Shown: positions 26,175-34,629 of the stretch, one piece after another
How positions within the stretch are numbered: the first letter of the stretch is position 1
How the letters are laid out: the number at the start of each line of letters is the position of its first letter
Source of the DNA: Prescottella equi
GTDB taxonomy: Bacteria > Actinomycetota > Actinomycetes > Mycobacteriales > Mycobacteriaceae
DNA: 64,000 nucleotides
NCBI RefSeq assembly: GCF_020171745.1
Contig: NZ_JAIVAH010000007.1
Span: forward strand, 62,001 to 126,000
Reading direction: 5' to 3'
Translations under genes and position numbers: made by a program
Notes under the pieces: model-generated
The model's input: only the letters and a program-made list of their open reading frames with translations
What the model was told of the DNA's origin: nothing
Database searches by the model: none

Positions 26175-27806
26175 ATGGCACAGCCGTCCACGTCCGTCAC
26201 CCTGTCCGATCTCGCCTTCGCCTGGCCCGACGGCTCCCCCGTCGTCGACGGCCTCGATGCCGCCTTCGGTTCCGGACGAACCGGGCTCGTCGGCCTCAAC
26301 GGCTGCGGCAAGTCCACCCTGCTGAAGCTGATCGCGGGCCGTCTGCGGCCGGCGCGTGGCTCGATCACCACCCACGGCGCCGTGGGCTACCTTCCGCAGG
26401 ACCTGACGCTCGATCCCGGCGTGCGGGTCGACGCGATCCTCGGGATCGCCGACGTCCGGCAGGCGTTGGGGCGCATCGAATCCGGCGCCGGGACCGACGA
26501 CGACTTCGACACCGTCGGCGCGGCGTGGGACATCGAGGAGCGTGCGGTGTCGATCCTGCACCGGCTGGGTCTGCACCGCATCGTCGCCGACGTCGCCGAC
26601 CTGGATCGCACGGTGGGCGAGTTGTCCGGCGGCGAGACGACGCTGCTCGGCCTCACCGCGCAACTGCTGCGTGAGCCGGACATCCTGCTGCTCGACGAAC
26701 CGACCAACAACCTCGACGCGGTCAGCCGCGACCTGCTCGACGCCGCCGTGCGGCAGTTCCCGGGCACCGTCCTGCTCGTCAGTCACGACCGCGACCTACT
26801 CGACGCCGTCGACACGATCGCCGAACTTCGTGACGGCCGAATTCGACTGTTCGGCGGTAACTTCGGCGACTACCAACAGGCGATCGAGGCGGAGCAGCAG
26901 GCCGCGAACGCCGCGGTGCGCGACGCCCGCAGCGACGTCCGCAAGCAGGGTCGCGAACTCGTCGAGGCCCGGATCAAGCTGGATCGTCGTGCGCGCTACG
27001 GGAAGAAGATGTTCGAGAACAAGCGCGAACCCAAGATCGTGATGGGCATGCGGAAACGAGCCGCCCAGGAATCGGCGGGCAAGCTGCGCGGCAACCACAT
27101 CGAGAAACTCGACGATGCCAAGCGCGCCCTGACCGAGGCGCAGGACCGGGTCCGCGACGATCGGGAGATCCGCATCGATCTCCCGGACACGACGGTGCAT
27201 CCGGGACAGCAGGTGATCGAACTCGACGGCGCCCGGCTGCGGAGCGGGCAGAGTCTGAACCTGACGGTGACCGGACCCGAGCGGATCGCGCTCACCGGCC
27301 GCAACGGCATCGGCAAGACGACGGCGCTGCAGGAGATCGTGCGCGCCGGCACCCGGGTTCCGTTCGGCCTCCTGCCGCAGCGCCTCGACATCTTCGACGA
27401 GCAGATGTCGGTGGCGGCGAACGTCGCGACTGCGGCGCCGCACGCGTCCGGCGAACGGATCCGGGGCAGCCTGGCCCGGTTCCTGTTCCGCGGCACCGAG
27501 GCCGATGCCCCCGTCGCGACGCTGTCCGGCGGCGAACGACTGCGCGCCGCGCTCGCGCTGCTGCTGACGGCGGAGCCCCCGCCGCGGCTGTTGCTGCTCG
27601 ACGAGCCGACGAACAACCTCGATCTACCGTCGCTGGCCCATCTCGTGCAGGCGTTGAACGAGTTTCGTGGCGCACTGATCGTCGTGAGTCACGATCGGCA
27701 GTTCCTGCGGGACATCGGCATCACGCGTCGACTCGAGCTGAACGAGGAGGGGCTGACGGAACCCGAGTTCGCCCCCGAGGCCGAGAACCGTCCGAACCGG
27801 TCATGA
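26175..27806 (+). CDS. ABC-F family ATP-binding protein
   Basis: 543 aa with two ABC ATPase domains and no membrane segments. Walker A motifs are LNGCGKSTL (~38) and GRNGIGKTTA (~395); the ABC signatures are LSGGETTLL and LSGGERLRA; the Walker B regions end LLDEPTNNLD in both halves. A charged linker of about 85 residues with coiled-coil character (KFARYGKKMFENKREP-like) is the P-site tRNA-interacting motif of the family. ABC-F proteins bind the ribosome and either ease stalling or give target protection from antibiotics. The ATG at 26175 has CGGAG upstream. Confidence 0.9.
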   Translation: MAQPSTSVTLSDLAFAWPDGSPVVDGLDAAFGSGRTGLVGLNGCGKSTLLKLIAGRLRPARGSITTHGAVGYLPQDLTLDPGVRVDAILGIADVRQALGRIESGAGTDDDFDTVGAAWDIEERAVSILHRLGLHRIVADVADLDRTVGELSGGETTLLGLTAQLLREPDILLLDEPTNNLDAVSRDLLDAAVRQFPGTVLLVSHDRDLLDAVDTIAELRDGRIRLFGGNFGDYQQAIEAEQQAANAAVRDARSDVRKQGRELVEARIKLDRRARYGKKMFENKREPKIVMGMRKRAAQESAGKLRGNHIEKLDDAKRALTEAQDRVRDDREIRIDLPDTTVHPGQQVIELDGARLRSGQSLNLTVTGPERIALTGRNGIGKTTALQEIVRAGTRVPFGLLPQRLDIFDEQMSVAANVATAAPHASGERIRGSLARFLFRGTEADAPVATLSGGERLRAALALLLTAEPPPRLLLLDEPTNNLDLPSLAHLVQALNEFRGALIVVSHDRQFLRDIGITRRLELNEEGLTEPEFAPEAENRPNRS

Positions 27807-27862
27807 CCGACCACCCGCGCTGTTATCGTCTGTCCGACCGACAGCGATCTCGTGGGGGCTTT

Positions 27863-28552
27863 GTGCAGGAAGAACTTTCGACGAACAACGATGTCCCCGG
27901 ACCGCCGCGGCGGATCGGCGTCGTCGAGGACCACGCCTCGGTGGTCATGGGCCTCGAGGCGATGCTGGCCGGCGAGCCGGATCTGATGATCGCCGCGACG
28001 GGCGAGACCGTCGACGAGCTGCTCGGCCGGGGCGTCGATCTGGATCTGGCGATCCTCGATCTACGGCTGGCCGACGGCTCGTCGCCCATGGCCAACGTCG
28101 AGCAGTTGCGGGCTGCCGGGGTCGAGACGCTGGTATTCACCGGCGCGGAGAATCCGTACCTGATGCGGCTGGCGGCACGGGCGGGTGTGCTCGGCATCGT
28201 GCGCAAGTCGGAGCCTCCGGCGGCGGTCGTCGCGGCGGTCCACGCGGCGGCGCGGGGCGAGCAGGTGGTCACGACCGAGTGGGCGGCGGCCATCGACGGC
28301 GACCCCGATCTGCTCGACGCCGGGCTCAGTCCACGGCAACGCGAGGTCCTCGAGCTGTACGCGTCCGGGTTCAAGGTCAACAGTGTGGCCACCCGGACCG
28401 GGCTCGCCCCGCACACGGTCGTCGACTACCTGGGACGCATTCGCGCCAAGTACGCCGAGGCGGGACGCCCGGCGCGGACCAAGACCGACCTGTACATGCG
28501 CGCGCTCGAGGACGGCTACCTGCCGCTGCCCCAGCACCCCGATCACCGATGA
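27863..28552 (+). CDS. LuxR-type two-component response regulator
   Basis: About 229 aa from the GTG at 27863 with a G-rich ribosome site; the frame also allows an ATG at 27803 overlapping the ABC-F stop. The receiver domain has VVEDHASVV, the phospho-acceptor Asp in AILDLRLADG, and the Lys in VRKSEPP. The C-terminal HTH (LSPRQREVLELYASGFKVNSVATRTGL) is LuxR/NarL-type. The next gene encodes its kinase, overlapping by ATGA. Confidence 0.88.
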   Translation: MQEELSTNNDVPGPPRRIGVVEDHASVVMGLEAMLAGEPDLMIAATGETVDELLGRGVDLDLAILDLRLADGSSPMANVEQLRAAGVETLVFTGAENPYLMRLAARAGVLGIVRKSEPPAAVVAAVHAAARGEQVVTTEWAAAIDGDPDLLDAGLSPRQREVLELYASGFKVNSVATRTGLAPHTVVDYLGRIRAKYAEAGRPARTKTDLYMRALEDGYLPLPQHPDHR

Positions 28553-29742
28553 CCGCACCCGCGATCCCGGGCGTCGACCTTCGGCCGCACCACGAGGCGT
28601 CCGACCGCATCCGGGTGATGTTCGCACGCTTCGTGAGCGCCGGATTCCTCTTCTATCTCCTGCTGTTGGCTCCGACGATCGTCACCGAATCCTCCCGGAT
28701 GGAGGGCTGGTGGACCCCGCTGGCGCTCGTCGCGACGTTCGGGACCGCCGTCGCGATGGGGGTGACGTCGTTTCTCGGCAATCCCCGGATTCTTCGATTC
28801 GCGTGCGGGGCGACGGCCATCGGCTATCTCGTCGCGGTGGCGACGTGGCCGCTCGCCTGGATCGGTCCCGTGTACGAGGACGGGACCGGGATCTGGCTGT
28901 CGTCGTTTCCCGGCGTCGCCAGCATGGCCGCAGCGGCCGCGTGGCGTCCGGTGTACACCTTCGCCCACCTCGTGATCTCGTGCGTCGCGGTGCAGACGCT
29001 CAACCAGGTCGTGCGTGCCGAATCGTTCCGCAGCCCACTGATTCCCGACATCCTGTTCGCCGTCATGTTCTGCACGATCTTCGTGGCGGCGGCCGTCATG
29101 GCCCTGCGGACGGGACGGGTCCTCGACGAGACCATCACATCGACCCACCGGGCCGCGGCGGTGGCCGCGGCCAACCACGCCCGGACCGTCGAACGCGAAC
29201 GGTTCGATGCACTGATCCACGACGGCGTCATGGCGACGCTGCTGTCCGCAGCCCGTCAGGGGGCCACTTCCGGTGTCGCGGCGCAGTCCGCGGCCACCCT
29301 GCGGCAACTCGATCAGCTCGCCTCCGACGGTGGGGCGGCAACCGACTTCGGCATCGCGACGGCGCTCGCTCACATCAGGTCGGCGGTCACCGACGTGGAC
29401 GAGAGCCTCACGATCGAAACCGACGTCCGGACCGACGGCGCACTGCCGTCGGACGTGGCGCGCGCGATCGCCGCGGCGGCCGCGGAAGCCGTGCGCAACA
29501 GCGTGCGTCACGCCGGGGACGGTGCCGTCCGAACGGTCGCGGTCGAGGTCACCACGGACTCCGTCGACGTGCGCGTCAGCGACGACGGTGCGGGATTCGT
29601 TCCCGGGGCCGTTCCGCCGCACCGCCTCGGGCTGGCGGTGAGCATCCACGGCCGCATGCGCCAGTTGGACGGAGGGTCGGCGCACGTGACCTCGCGCCCC
29701 GGCGAAGGCACCGAGGTCCGACTCGAGTGGAGGCGACCGTGA
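28549..29742 (+). CDS. membrane sensor histidine kinase
   Basis: 397 aa. Residues ~20-190 carry about five to six membrane segments; ERERFDALIHDGVMATLLSA holds the phospho-acceptor His in an HD-type box of the NarL/DesK-like kinases. The ATPase domain has the N-box EAVRNSVRHAG, the G1 box DDGAGF and GEGTEVRL. It overlaps both neighbours (ATGA and GTGA), so all three are one translation unit. The signal sensed is not evident. Confidence 0.88.
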   Translation: MTAPAIPGVDLRPHHEASDRIRVMFARFVSAGFLFYLLLLAPTIVTESSRMEGWWTPLALVATFGTAVAMGVTSFLGNPRILRFACGATAIGYLVAVATWPLAWIGPVYEDGTGIWLSSFPGVASMAAAAAWRPVYTFAHLVISCVAVQTLNQVVRAESFRSPLIPDILFAVMFCTIFVAAAVMALRTGRVLDETITSTHRAAAVAAANHARTVERERFDALIHDGVMATLLSAARQGATSGVAAQSAATLRQLDQLASDGGAATDFGIATALAHIRSAVTDVDESLTIETDVRTDGALPSDVARAIAAAAAEAVRNSVRHAGDGAVRTVAVEVTTDSVDVRVSDDGAGFVPGAVPPHRLGLAVSIHGRMRQLDGGSAHVTSRPGEGTEVRLEWRRP

Positions 29743-30794
29743 CCGCACACGAGCCCGAATCCCAGGATGTGCGTGCACTTCTGGGGATGCACACCGCGGC
29801 GGCGCGGTTCATCGTCGCGTTCTATGCGCTCACCTACACGGTCCTGGCGGTCACTTCGACCGAGGGCGTCCGATCGATGTGGCCGATCGCCGCCACCGTC
29901 GTACTGATGACGGTGGGCGCGCTCCTGTTGATCGTGGTTCCCGGCGATCCGTTGCCGGTTCCGGCCGCGATCGCGCTCGCCGCCACCGGCCCGATAGCCG
30001 TCGCGCTCGTCTTCCCGGTGCTTCCGGTGCCCGTCGCCAGTCCGCTCCAGACGTGGCCGTTGGGCGCCGCGACCGCGCTCTACACCTTCATGTGCGTGCG
30101 CGGCGGTACGGCGTGGGCGTGGGCGGGATCGATCGGCATGATCGGCGCGTGCGTCGTGTGGGCGGCCGCGACCGGGCAGGGCGCGGTGCACGGCATCGCA
30201 ATCTCGATCATCAATCTCGCACCGCTGTTGATGTCGACGTTCTTCGCCTACACGATCCGGCCGGCCGCGACCGCGATCTTCCAGCTGCGCCGACAGTCCA
30301 CGACGCGCACCGAGGCCACGTCGGCGGCGTCCGCGGTCCTCGCCGAACGGGACGCGCAGTTGCGTCGGCTCGATGCACTGGCCCGTCCGCTGCTCGAACG
30401 GATCGCCTCGGGTGAGTCGCTCACCGCCGAGCAGCGCCTGGCCTGCCAACTCCTGGAGGCCCATCTGCGCGACACGCTGCGGGCTCCCGCACTGGCCCGA
30501 CCGGCGGTCGCGGCGGCGGCACGTGCGGCGCGCGGCCGCGGCGTGGACGTCGTACTGCTCGACGACCGCGGGATGGACGGGACCGATGCCGGCGTGCAGG
30601 AGCTGCTCGTCGCGTCGGTGGCGGATCGACTGGACGCGGTCGCCGCGGGGTCGGTCACCGCACGGATCCTTCCGCCGGGTCGGAATGCCCTCGCGACGGT
30701 GCTGGTCAACTCGGGCGGGGAACTGCAGCAGGTGGAGTTCGGCCACGACGGGCGCCCGATGTCGCCGGAGCCCACCGCAGCCACGGTGCACTGA
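29739..30794 (+). CDS. kinase-like membrane protein without recognisable ATPase boxes
   Basis: 351 aa. The first ~170 residues form about six membrane segments. A helical region follows (AERDAQLRRLDALARPLLERIASGE), and then ~110 residues that resemble the end of actinobacterial sensor kinases (LLDDRGMDG) but lack N, G1 and G2 boxes and a phospho-acceptor HD motif. It overlaps the kinase gene by GTGA and is probably a sensory or regulatory partner of the two-component system. Confidence 0.6.
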   Translation: MTAHEPESQDVRALLGMHTAAARFIVAFYALTYTVLAVTSTEGVRSMWPIAATVVLMTVGALLLIVVPGDPLPVPAAIALAATGPIAVALVFPVLPVPVASPLQTWPLGAATALYTFMCVRGGTAWAWAGSIGMIGACVVWAAATGQGAVHGIAISIINLAPLLMSTFFAYTIRPAATAIFQLRRQSTTRTEATSAASAVLAERDAQLRRLDALARPLLERIASGESLTAEQRLACQLLEAHLRDTLRAPALARPAVAAAARAARGRGVDVVLLDDRGMDGTDAGVQELLVASVADRLDAVAAGSVTARILPPGRNALATVLVNSGGELQQVEFGHDGRPMSPEPTAATVH

Positions 30795-30907
30795 TCCGTC
30801 AGCCGCGCTAACGGTGCCCCCATTTCAGGGGTCCACCAACATCCGTCTCGGCGCGAGCGAGACTTCCCAATAGCGTCGCTTCCGACGATCCGCTGGAGGG
30901 GGAAAGC

Positions 30908-31165
30908 ATGACATCGACGCTCGACGACGACACTCTTCGCAGGCCGACCCTGTCGCCACGCGAGGTCGAGGTCCTGCGGTGCTGGATCCGGCACGACAGC
31001 AAGGCGGCCGTCGCCACCGAAATGTTCATCACTGTCGCCACCGTCAACACCCACCTCATGCGTATTCGCGGCAAGTACAGTGCGCTGCACCGGCCGGCGA
31101 ACACGAAGGCCGCCCTGTTCGCGCGGGCGCTCCAGGACGGGTTGATCGGCATCGACGAGGTCTGA
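30908..31165 (+). CDS. stand-alone LuxR-type DNA-binding protein
   Basis: 85 aa consisting almost entirely of a LuxR/GerE helix-turn-helix: LSPREVEVLRCWIRHDSKAAVATEMFI and VATVNTHLMRIRGKY. There is no receiver domain, so any control must be at expression level or via partners. GGAGGGGGA precedes the ATG. It follows the kinase-like gene by 113 bp in the same direction and may bind the same kind of sites as the response regulator. Confidence 0.8.
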   Translation: MTSTLDDDTLRRPTLSPREVEVLRCWIRHDSKAAVATEMFITVATVNTHLMRIRGKYSALHRPANTKAALFARALQDGLIGIDEV

Positions 31166-31394
31166 CGCCGCCGGCCGGAGTGAGTTCGCCCACAGCGCTC
31201 CCGGATCCGGCGTCGAACTAGCACGGCATGCATCGACGGCACTAGCGACCAAGGTCCCGGATCGTCGCCCCACCGGCCACACGCGCCCCAAACAAACTGA
31301 TTGCGCTACTTCACTTTCCGGGCCCCGAACGACGGCGTCCGGGAATGCCGGAATTGCCCGTAGCCTGGGGGCGACGAGCCGAGAGGTAGACGCC

Positions 31395-31670
31395 GTGAAT
31401 GCCACCGAGACAACCCCGCCCGACCGCGCGAGCATCGACACCACGGATCACATCCGCGCGGCACGGGAGGCACGTTCGATCGCCGAGGAGGCTCGCACGA
31501 AGCGGCGGCGCAACCGGCGGATCCTGCTGATCGTCTGCTCCGTGCTCGCTGCACTCGGCCCGGCGACCCTGGCACTGTTCATCGGTGTGCCGGCCAACGA
31601 GACCCTCCGCATCCTCCTCTTGACCGTCGTTCCGGTCGCCGTCGCATATGTCCTGCTGCGACCGCGCTGA
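31395..31670 (+). CDS. small two-pass membrane protein
   Basis: 91 aa with a charged cytosolic N-terminus (ARSIAEEARTKRRRNRR) followed by two hydrophobic segments at ~45-65 and ~70-88. GTG start with GAGAGG upstream. I do not recognise the family. It lies between the regulator group and the ECF transporter, with 229 bp before it that holds no gene I can support. Confidence 0.5.
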   Translation: MNATETTPPDRASIDTTDHIRAAREARSIAEEARTKRRRNRRILLIVCSVLAALGPATLALFIGVPANETLRILLLTVVPVAVAYVLLRPR

Positions 31671-31701
31671 CACCCGAACCGGACTATTCAGGAAAGCCTG
31701 T

Positions 31702-31728
31702 TCAGGTGTTCACATGACTCGATAAACT
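31702..31728 (+). promoter_or_regulatory. promoter and imperfect palindrome before the metal transporter
   Basis: TCAGGTG (31702-31708) and CACATGA (31711-31717) form an imperfect palindrome with one mismatched pair, also readable as a TGTTCA direct repeat (31699, 31708). TAAACT at 31723-31728 fits a -10 box. A metal-responsive repressor site at the -35 would be expected for such a transporter. I see no B12 box or riboswitch in this short region. Confidence 0.4.
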
Positions 31729-31764
31729 CGACATCACCGATCCCCTCGCCCCCAGGAGGGCAGT

Positions 31765-32505
31765 GTGGCTGTCGAAGTGGCTGTCCAATACACGGGCGGG
31801 CAAAGCCAGATCGTCGCGATGCACATGAGCGACGGCATCATCAATGCGCCGACGTCGGCGCTGTTCTGGGCCGTCGCGATCGCCGGCGTGAGTATTGCGA
31901 TCTGGCGCGCCCGAACCGAACTGACCGAACGCACCGCGCCGATGGCCGGGCTGGTCGCGGCCTTCATCTTCGCAGTCCAGATGATCAACTTCCCGATCCT
32001 GCCGGGCGTGAGCGGCCATCTGCTCGGCGGCGGGCTCGCCGCGATCCTGGTGGGCCCGTACACGGGCGCGCTGTGTATCGCGATCGTGCTCACCGTGCAG
32101 TCCCTGCTGTTCGCCGACGGCGGCCTCACCGCCCTCGGCGCCAACATCACCAACATGGCGTTGGTCGGCACGGCCGTCGGCTACGCGGTGGCCGTGGCTC
32201 TGCGGCCACTGCTCGCTCGACGCGGCGACGCCGGCATGGGTGTTCTGGCGTTCGTGTCGGCCTGGTGTGCAACGGTTCTCGCTGCCTCGATGTTCGTCGT
32301 CGAGTACGCGATCGGCGGTGACGCGGTGACTTCGCTGCACACCGTCGCGGCGTACATGTTCGGTACCCACGCACTGATCGGAATCGGCGAGGGCATCATC
32401 ACCGCATTCACGGTGGTCGCGGTCGCGCGGGCCCGCCCCGACCTGGTGTACCTGTTGCGATCCCAACCCGACCGCACGAACGCGAAGGGGGCGATGTCGG
32501 CATGA
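31765..32505 (+). CDS. cbiM: ECF metal transporter substrate subunit (CbiM/NikM)
   Basis: 246 aa with about seven membrane segments. AMHMSDGIINAPTS contains the MH-x-SDG N-terminal metal-binding motif of CbiM/NikM; in mature CbiM proteins it is at the extreme N-terminus, but here a GTG 18 codons upstream has a strong AGGAGG site, so a short leader is added. Other signatures are LPGVSGHLLGG and LTALGANITNMAL. It is the metal-recognition component for Co2+ or Ni2+ uptake. Nickel is favoured by the neighbouring hydrogenase cluster. Confidence 0.85.
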   Translation: MAVEVAVQYTGGQSQIVAMHMSDGIINAPTSALFWAVAIAGVSIAIWRARTELTERTAPMAGLVAAFIFAVQMINFPILPGVSGHLLGGGLAAILVGPYTGALCIAIVLTVQSLLFADGGLTALGANITNMALVGTAVGYAVAVALRPLLARRGDAGMGVLAFVSAWCATVLAASMFVVEYAIGGDAVTSLHTVAAYMFGTHALIGIGEGIITAFTVVAVARARPDLVYLLRSQPDRTNAKGAMSA

Positions 32506-32852
32506 CGACGTCCACCCGCGCCCGGTCCCGGTTCCTGATCGGCTTCGCGATCGCGGCGCTGCTGATCGCCGGCATCCTTTCGTACTTCGCCAGTTCCAGC
32601 CCGGACGGCCTGGATTCGGCCACCCAGCGCGGCTGCGAGGTGGTCGAGGTCGACGGCGGGGAGCAGTTGGTCGGCGACTGCATCGCGCAGGGCGCCACCG
32701 ATCATCACCTCTCGTCGTCCCCGCTGGCCGACTACTCGATCCGCGGCGACTCTGCGCTCACCGGCGTGGCCGGGGTGCTGGGGGTCATCGCGGTGTTCGT
32801 GGTGGCCGGGCTGCTGTTCCGGGCCCTCGCGCGCCGCCGTCAGGGGCCGTGA
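32502..32852 (+). CDS. PDGLE-domain protein of the metal ECF transporter (CbiN-like)
   Basis: 116 aa with one N-terminal and one C-terminal membrane segment around a short loop containing SPDGLDSAT, the PDGLE-domain mark. This domain replaces CbiN/NikN as the small accessory component in many actinobacterial transporters. Its ATG overlaps the CbiM stop by four bases, and the CbiQ gene starts two bases after it. Confidence 0.8.
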   Translation: MTTSTRARSRFLIGFAIAALLIAGILSYFASSSPDGLDSATQRGCEVVEVDGGEQLVGDCIAQGATDHHLSSSPLADYSIRGDSALTGVAGVLGVIAVFVVAGLLFRALARRRQGP

Positions 32853-32853
32853 C

Positions 32854-33612
32854 GTGTCGGGTTCGCACACCCATCCGCTCTATCTCGAAGGGGCGTCCCC
32901 GGTCCACCGACTGCCCCCCGAGGTGAAGATCCTGGCGGCCTTCGTCGGGGTGTTCGCCGTGGTGGCGACACCCCGGGAGGCGTTCTGGGCATTCGGGCTA
33001 TACCTCGTGATCCTCGTGGTGGTGTGGCAGATCGCGGGGATCACGTTGCGCTGGTTGGCTCCCCGCATGCTCATCGAACTCCCCTTCGTCGTGCTCGCGG
33101 TGCTGCTGCCGTTCGCGGAGGCCGGCGACCGGGTGACGGTGCTCGGGCTCTCGCTGTCCGAGCCCGGCCTGCTGGCGGCGTGGAACATCCTCGTGAAGGG
33201 CACCATCGGTGTGCTGGTGTCGCTGACGCTCGCCGCGACCACCCCGGTGCGCTCGCTGCCTGCCGGGCTGTCGCGCCTGCATCTGCCGGGCATCGTGGTC
33301 ACCGTCGCGACGCTGATGCTCCGGTACGTCAATCTGCTTGCGGGCGAGATCGACCGGATGCGGATCGCGCGCGTCTCCCGCGGCGATGATCCTCGGACCC
33401 TGCACCAGGCGGGTGCCACCGCGCGCGGCGTCGGTGGGGTATTCCTCCGCTCGTACGAGCGGGGCGAACGCGTCCACCTCGCAATGCTATCGCGCGGTTT
33501 CACCGGCACAGTGCCGCTGCACGCGCCGCCGGCCCGGCGCCGGGACTGGTGTGTCGCGCTCACCCCGGCTGTGTGCGCGGTCGCGGTCGCCGTCACGGCC
33601 TGGGCGGTGTGA
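32854..33612 (+). CDS. cbiQ: ECF transporter transmembrane subunit (CbiQ/EcfT)
   Basis: 252 aa with about six membrane segments. It opens with HPLYLEGASPVHRLPPEVKIL, the usual CbiQ beginning, and has ARVSRGDDP and AMLSRGF, the Ala-Arg-Gly coupling helices of EcfT that contact the ATPase. GTG start directly after the PDGLE gene; the downstream ATPase gene starts two bases after its stop. Confidence 0.87.
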   Translation: MSGSHTHPLYLEGASPVHRLPPEVKILAAFVGVFAVVATPREAFWAFGLYLVILVVVWQIAGITLRWLAPRMLIELPFVVLAVLLPFAEAGDRVTVLGLSLSEPGLLAAWNILVKGTIGVLVSLTLAATTPVRSLPAGLSRLHLPGIVVTVATLMLRYVNLLAGEIDRMRIARVSRGDDPRTLHQAGATARGVGGVFLRSYERGERVHLAMLSRGFTGTVPLHAPPARRRDWCVALTPAVCAVAVAVTAWAV

Positions 33613-33613
33613 G

Positions 33614-34366
33614 ATGCCCACTCCCGCAATCCGAACCGACGGTCTCGTCTTCGACTACCCGGACGGCCGCCGGGCCCTCGACGGCGTCGACCTCGAGATC
33701 GCCGCCGGTGAGCGCGTCGCGATCCTGGGGCCCAACGGCGCCGGCAAGACCACGCTGATCCTGCAGCTCAATGCGGTGCTGACCGCGACCTCCGGTGCCG
33801 TGCAGATCGGGGATCTCCCGGTGGCCCGCGAGAACCTGCGCGAGATCCGACGGCGCGTCGGGGTGGTGTTCCAGGACCCGGACGACCAATTGTTCATGCC
33901 GACGGTCGCCGAGGACGTCGCGTTCGGCCCCGCCAACTTCGGGGTGCGCGGCGGCGAGCTCGAACGTCGCGTCGCCGAGGCCCTCGCGCAGGTCGACATG
34001 ACCGACCACGCGCAGCGCAGCGCCGGGCACCTCTCCGGCGGTCAGCGCCGACGCGTCGCGCTCGCAACGGTTCTCGCTTGCCGACCGGATGTGCTGGTGC
34101 TCGACGAGCCGTCGAGCAACCTCGATCCCGTCGCCCGGCGCGAACTTGCCGACGTGCTCATGGGCCTCGACACCACCCTGCTGCTGGTCACCCACGACCT
34201 GCCCTATGCCGCCCAGTTGTGCCGCCGTGCGGTGATTCTCGACGAGGGACGCGTGGTCGCGGACGACCGGATCGAACGCGTGCTCGGCGACGCCGAACTG
34301 CTGGCGGCGCACCGGCTGGAACTGCCGTGGGGCTTCTCGCTGCCGGCCTCGGCTCCGGAGTGTTGA
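33614..34366 (+). CDS. cbiO: ECF transporter ATPase (CbiO)
   Basis: 250 aa. Walker A GPNGAGKTT (~36), Q-loop FQDPDDQLF (the ECF-type QDPDDQ), signature LSGGQRRRVA, Walker B VLVLDEPSSNLDP and switch His THD. It drives the CbiM/CbiQ metal import. ATG at 33614, just after the CbiQ stop. Last gene of the four-gene transporter operon. Confidence 0.9.
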   Translation: MPTPAIRTDGLVFDYPDGRRALDGVDLEIAAGERVAILGPNGAGKTTLILQLNAVLTATSGAVQIGDLPVARENLREIRRRVGVVFQDPDDQLFMPTVAEDVAFGPANFGVRGGELERRVAEALAQVDMTDHAQRSAGHLSGGQRRRVALATVLACRPDVLVLDEPSSNLDPVARRELADVLMGLDTTLLLVTHDLPYAAQLCRRAVILDEGRVVADDRIERVLGDAELLAAHRLELPWGFSLPASAPEC

Positions 34367-34477
34367 GGAACGTCGGACCGGGCGGACACGCCATCAGCGC
34401 AAACTCACGCCGCTTCGGCAAGAGTGACGTCGGCACCCGCGGCATGACTTGGGTCTTTGCACGCGAGAGGACCGGGC

Positions 34478-34504
34478 CTTCTTCACCCAAGTCGGGTGAA
34501 GAAG
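34478..34504 (+). terminator. hairpin downstream of the ECF transporter
   Basis: The 11-base arms CTTCTTCACCC and GGGTGAAGAAG are perfect complements around a 5-base loop. It lies 112 bp after cbiO and 126 bp before the DUF1254 gene. No U-run follows, so it may be a terminator of cbiO or a leader element of the next gene. Confidence 0.45.
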
Positions 34505-34629
34505 ACAGCACGCGGAAGGCACGACAATGGCCGACGAGACGGAATCGACGGTGCACGGAATCCACACGTCGCCTGGGCCCGGGGCCCTGGGCGGCAGGCT
34601 TCCGATTGCTCATCTGCGAGAGGCAACCA

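Noticed and set aside
31671..31764. Cobalamin or NiCo riboswitch upstream of cbiM
   Set aside because: Only 94 bp are available and no B12 box or matching fold is visible.
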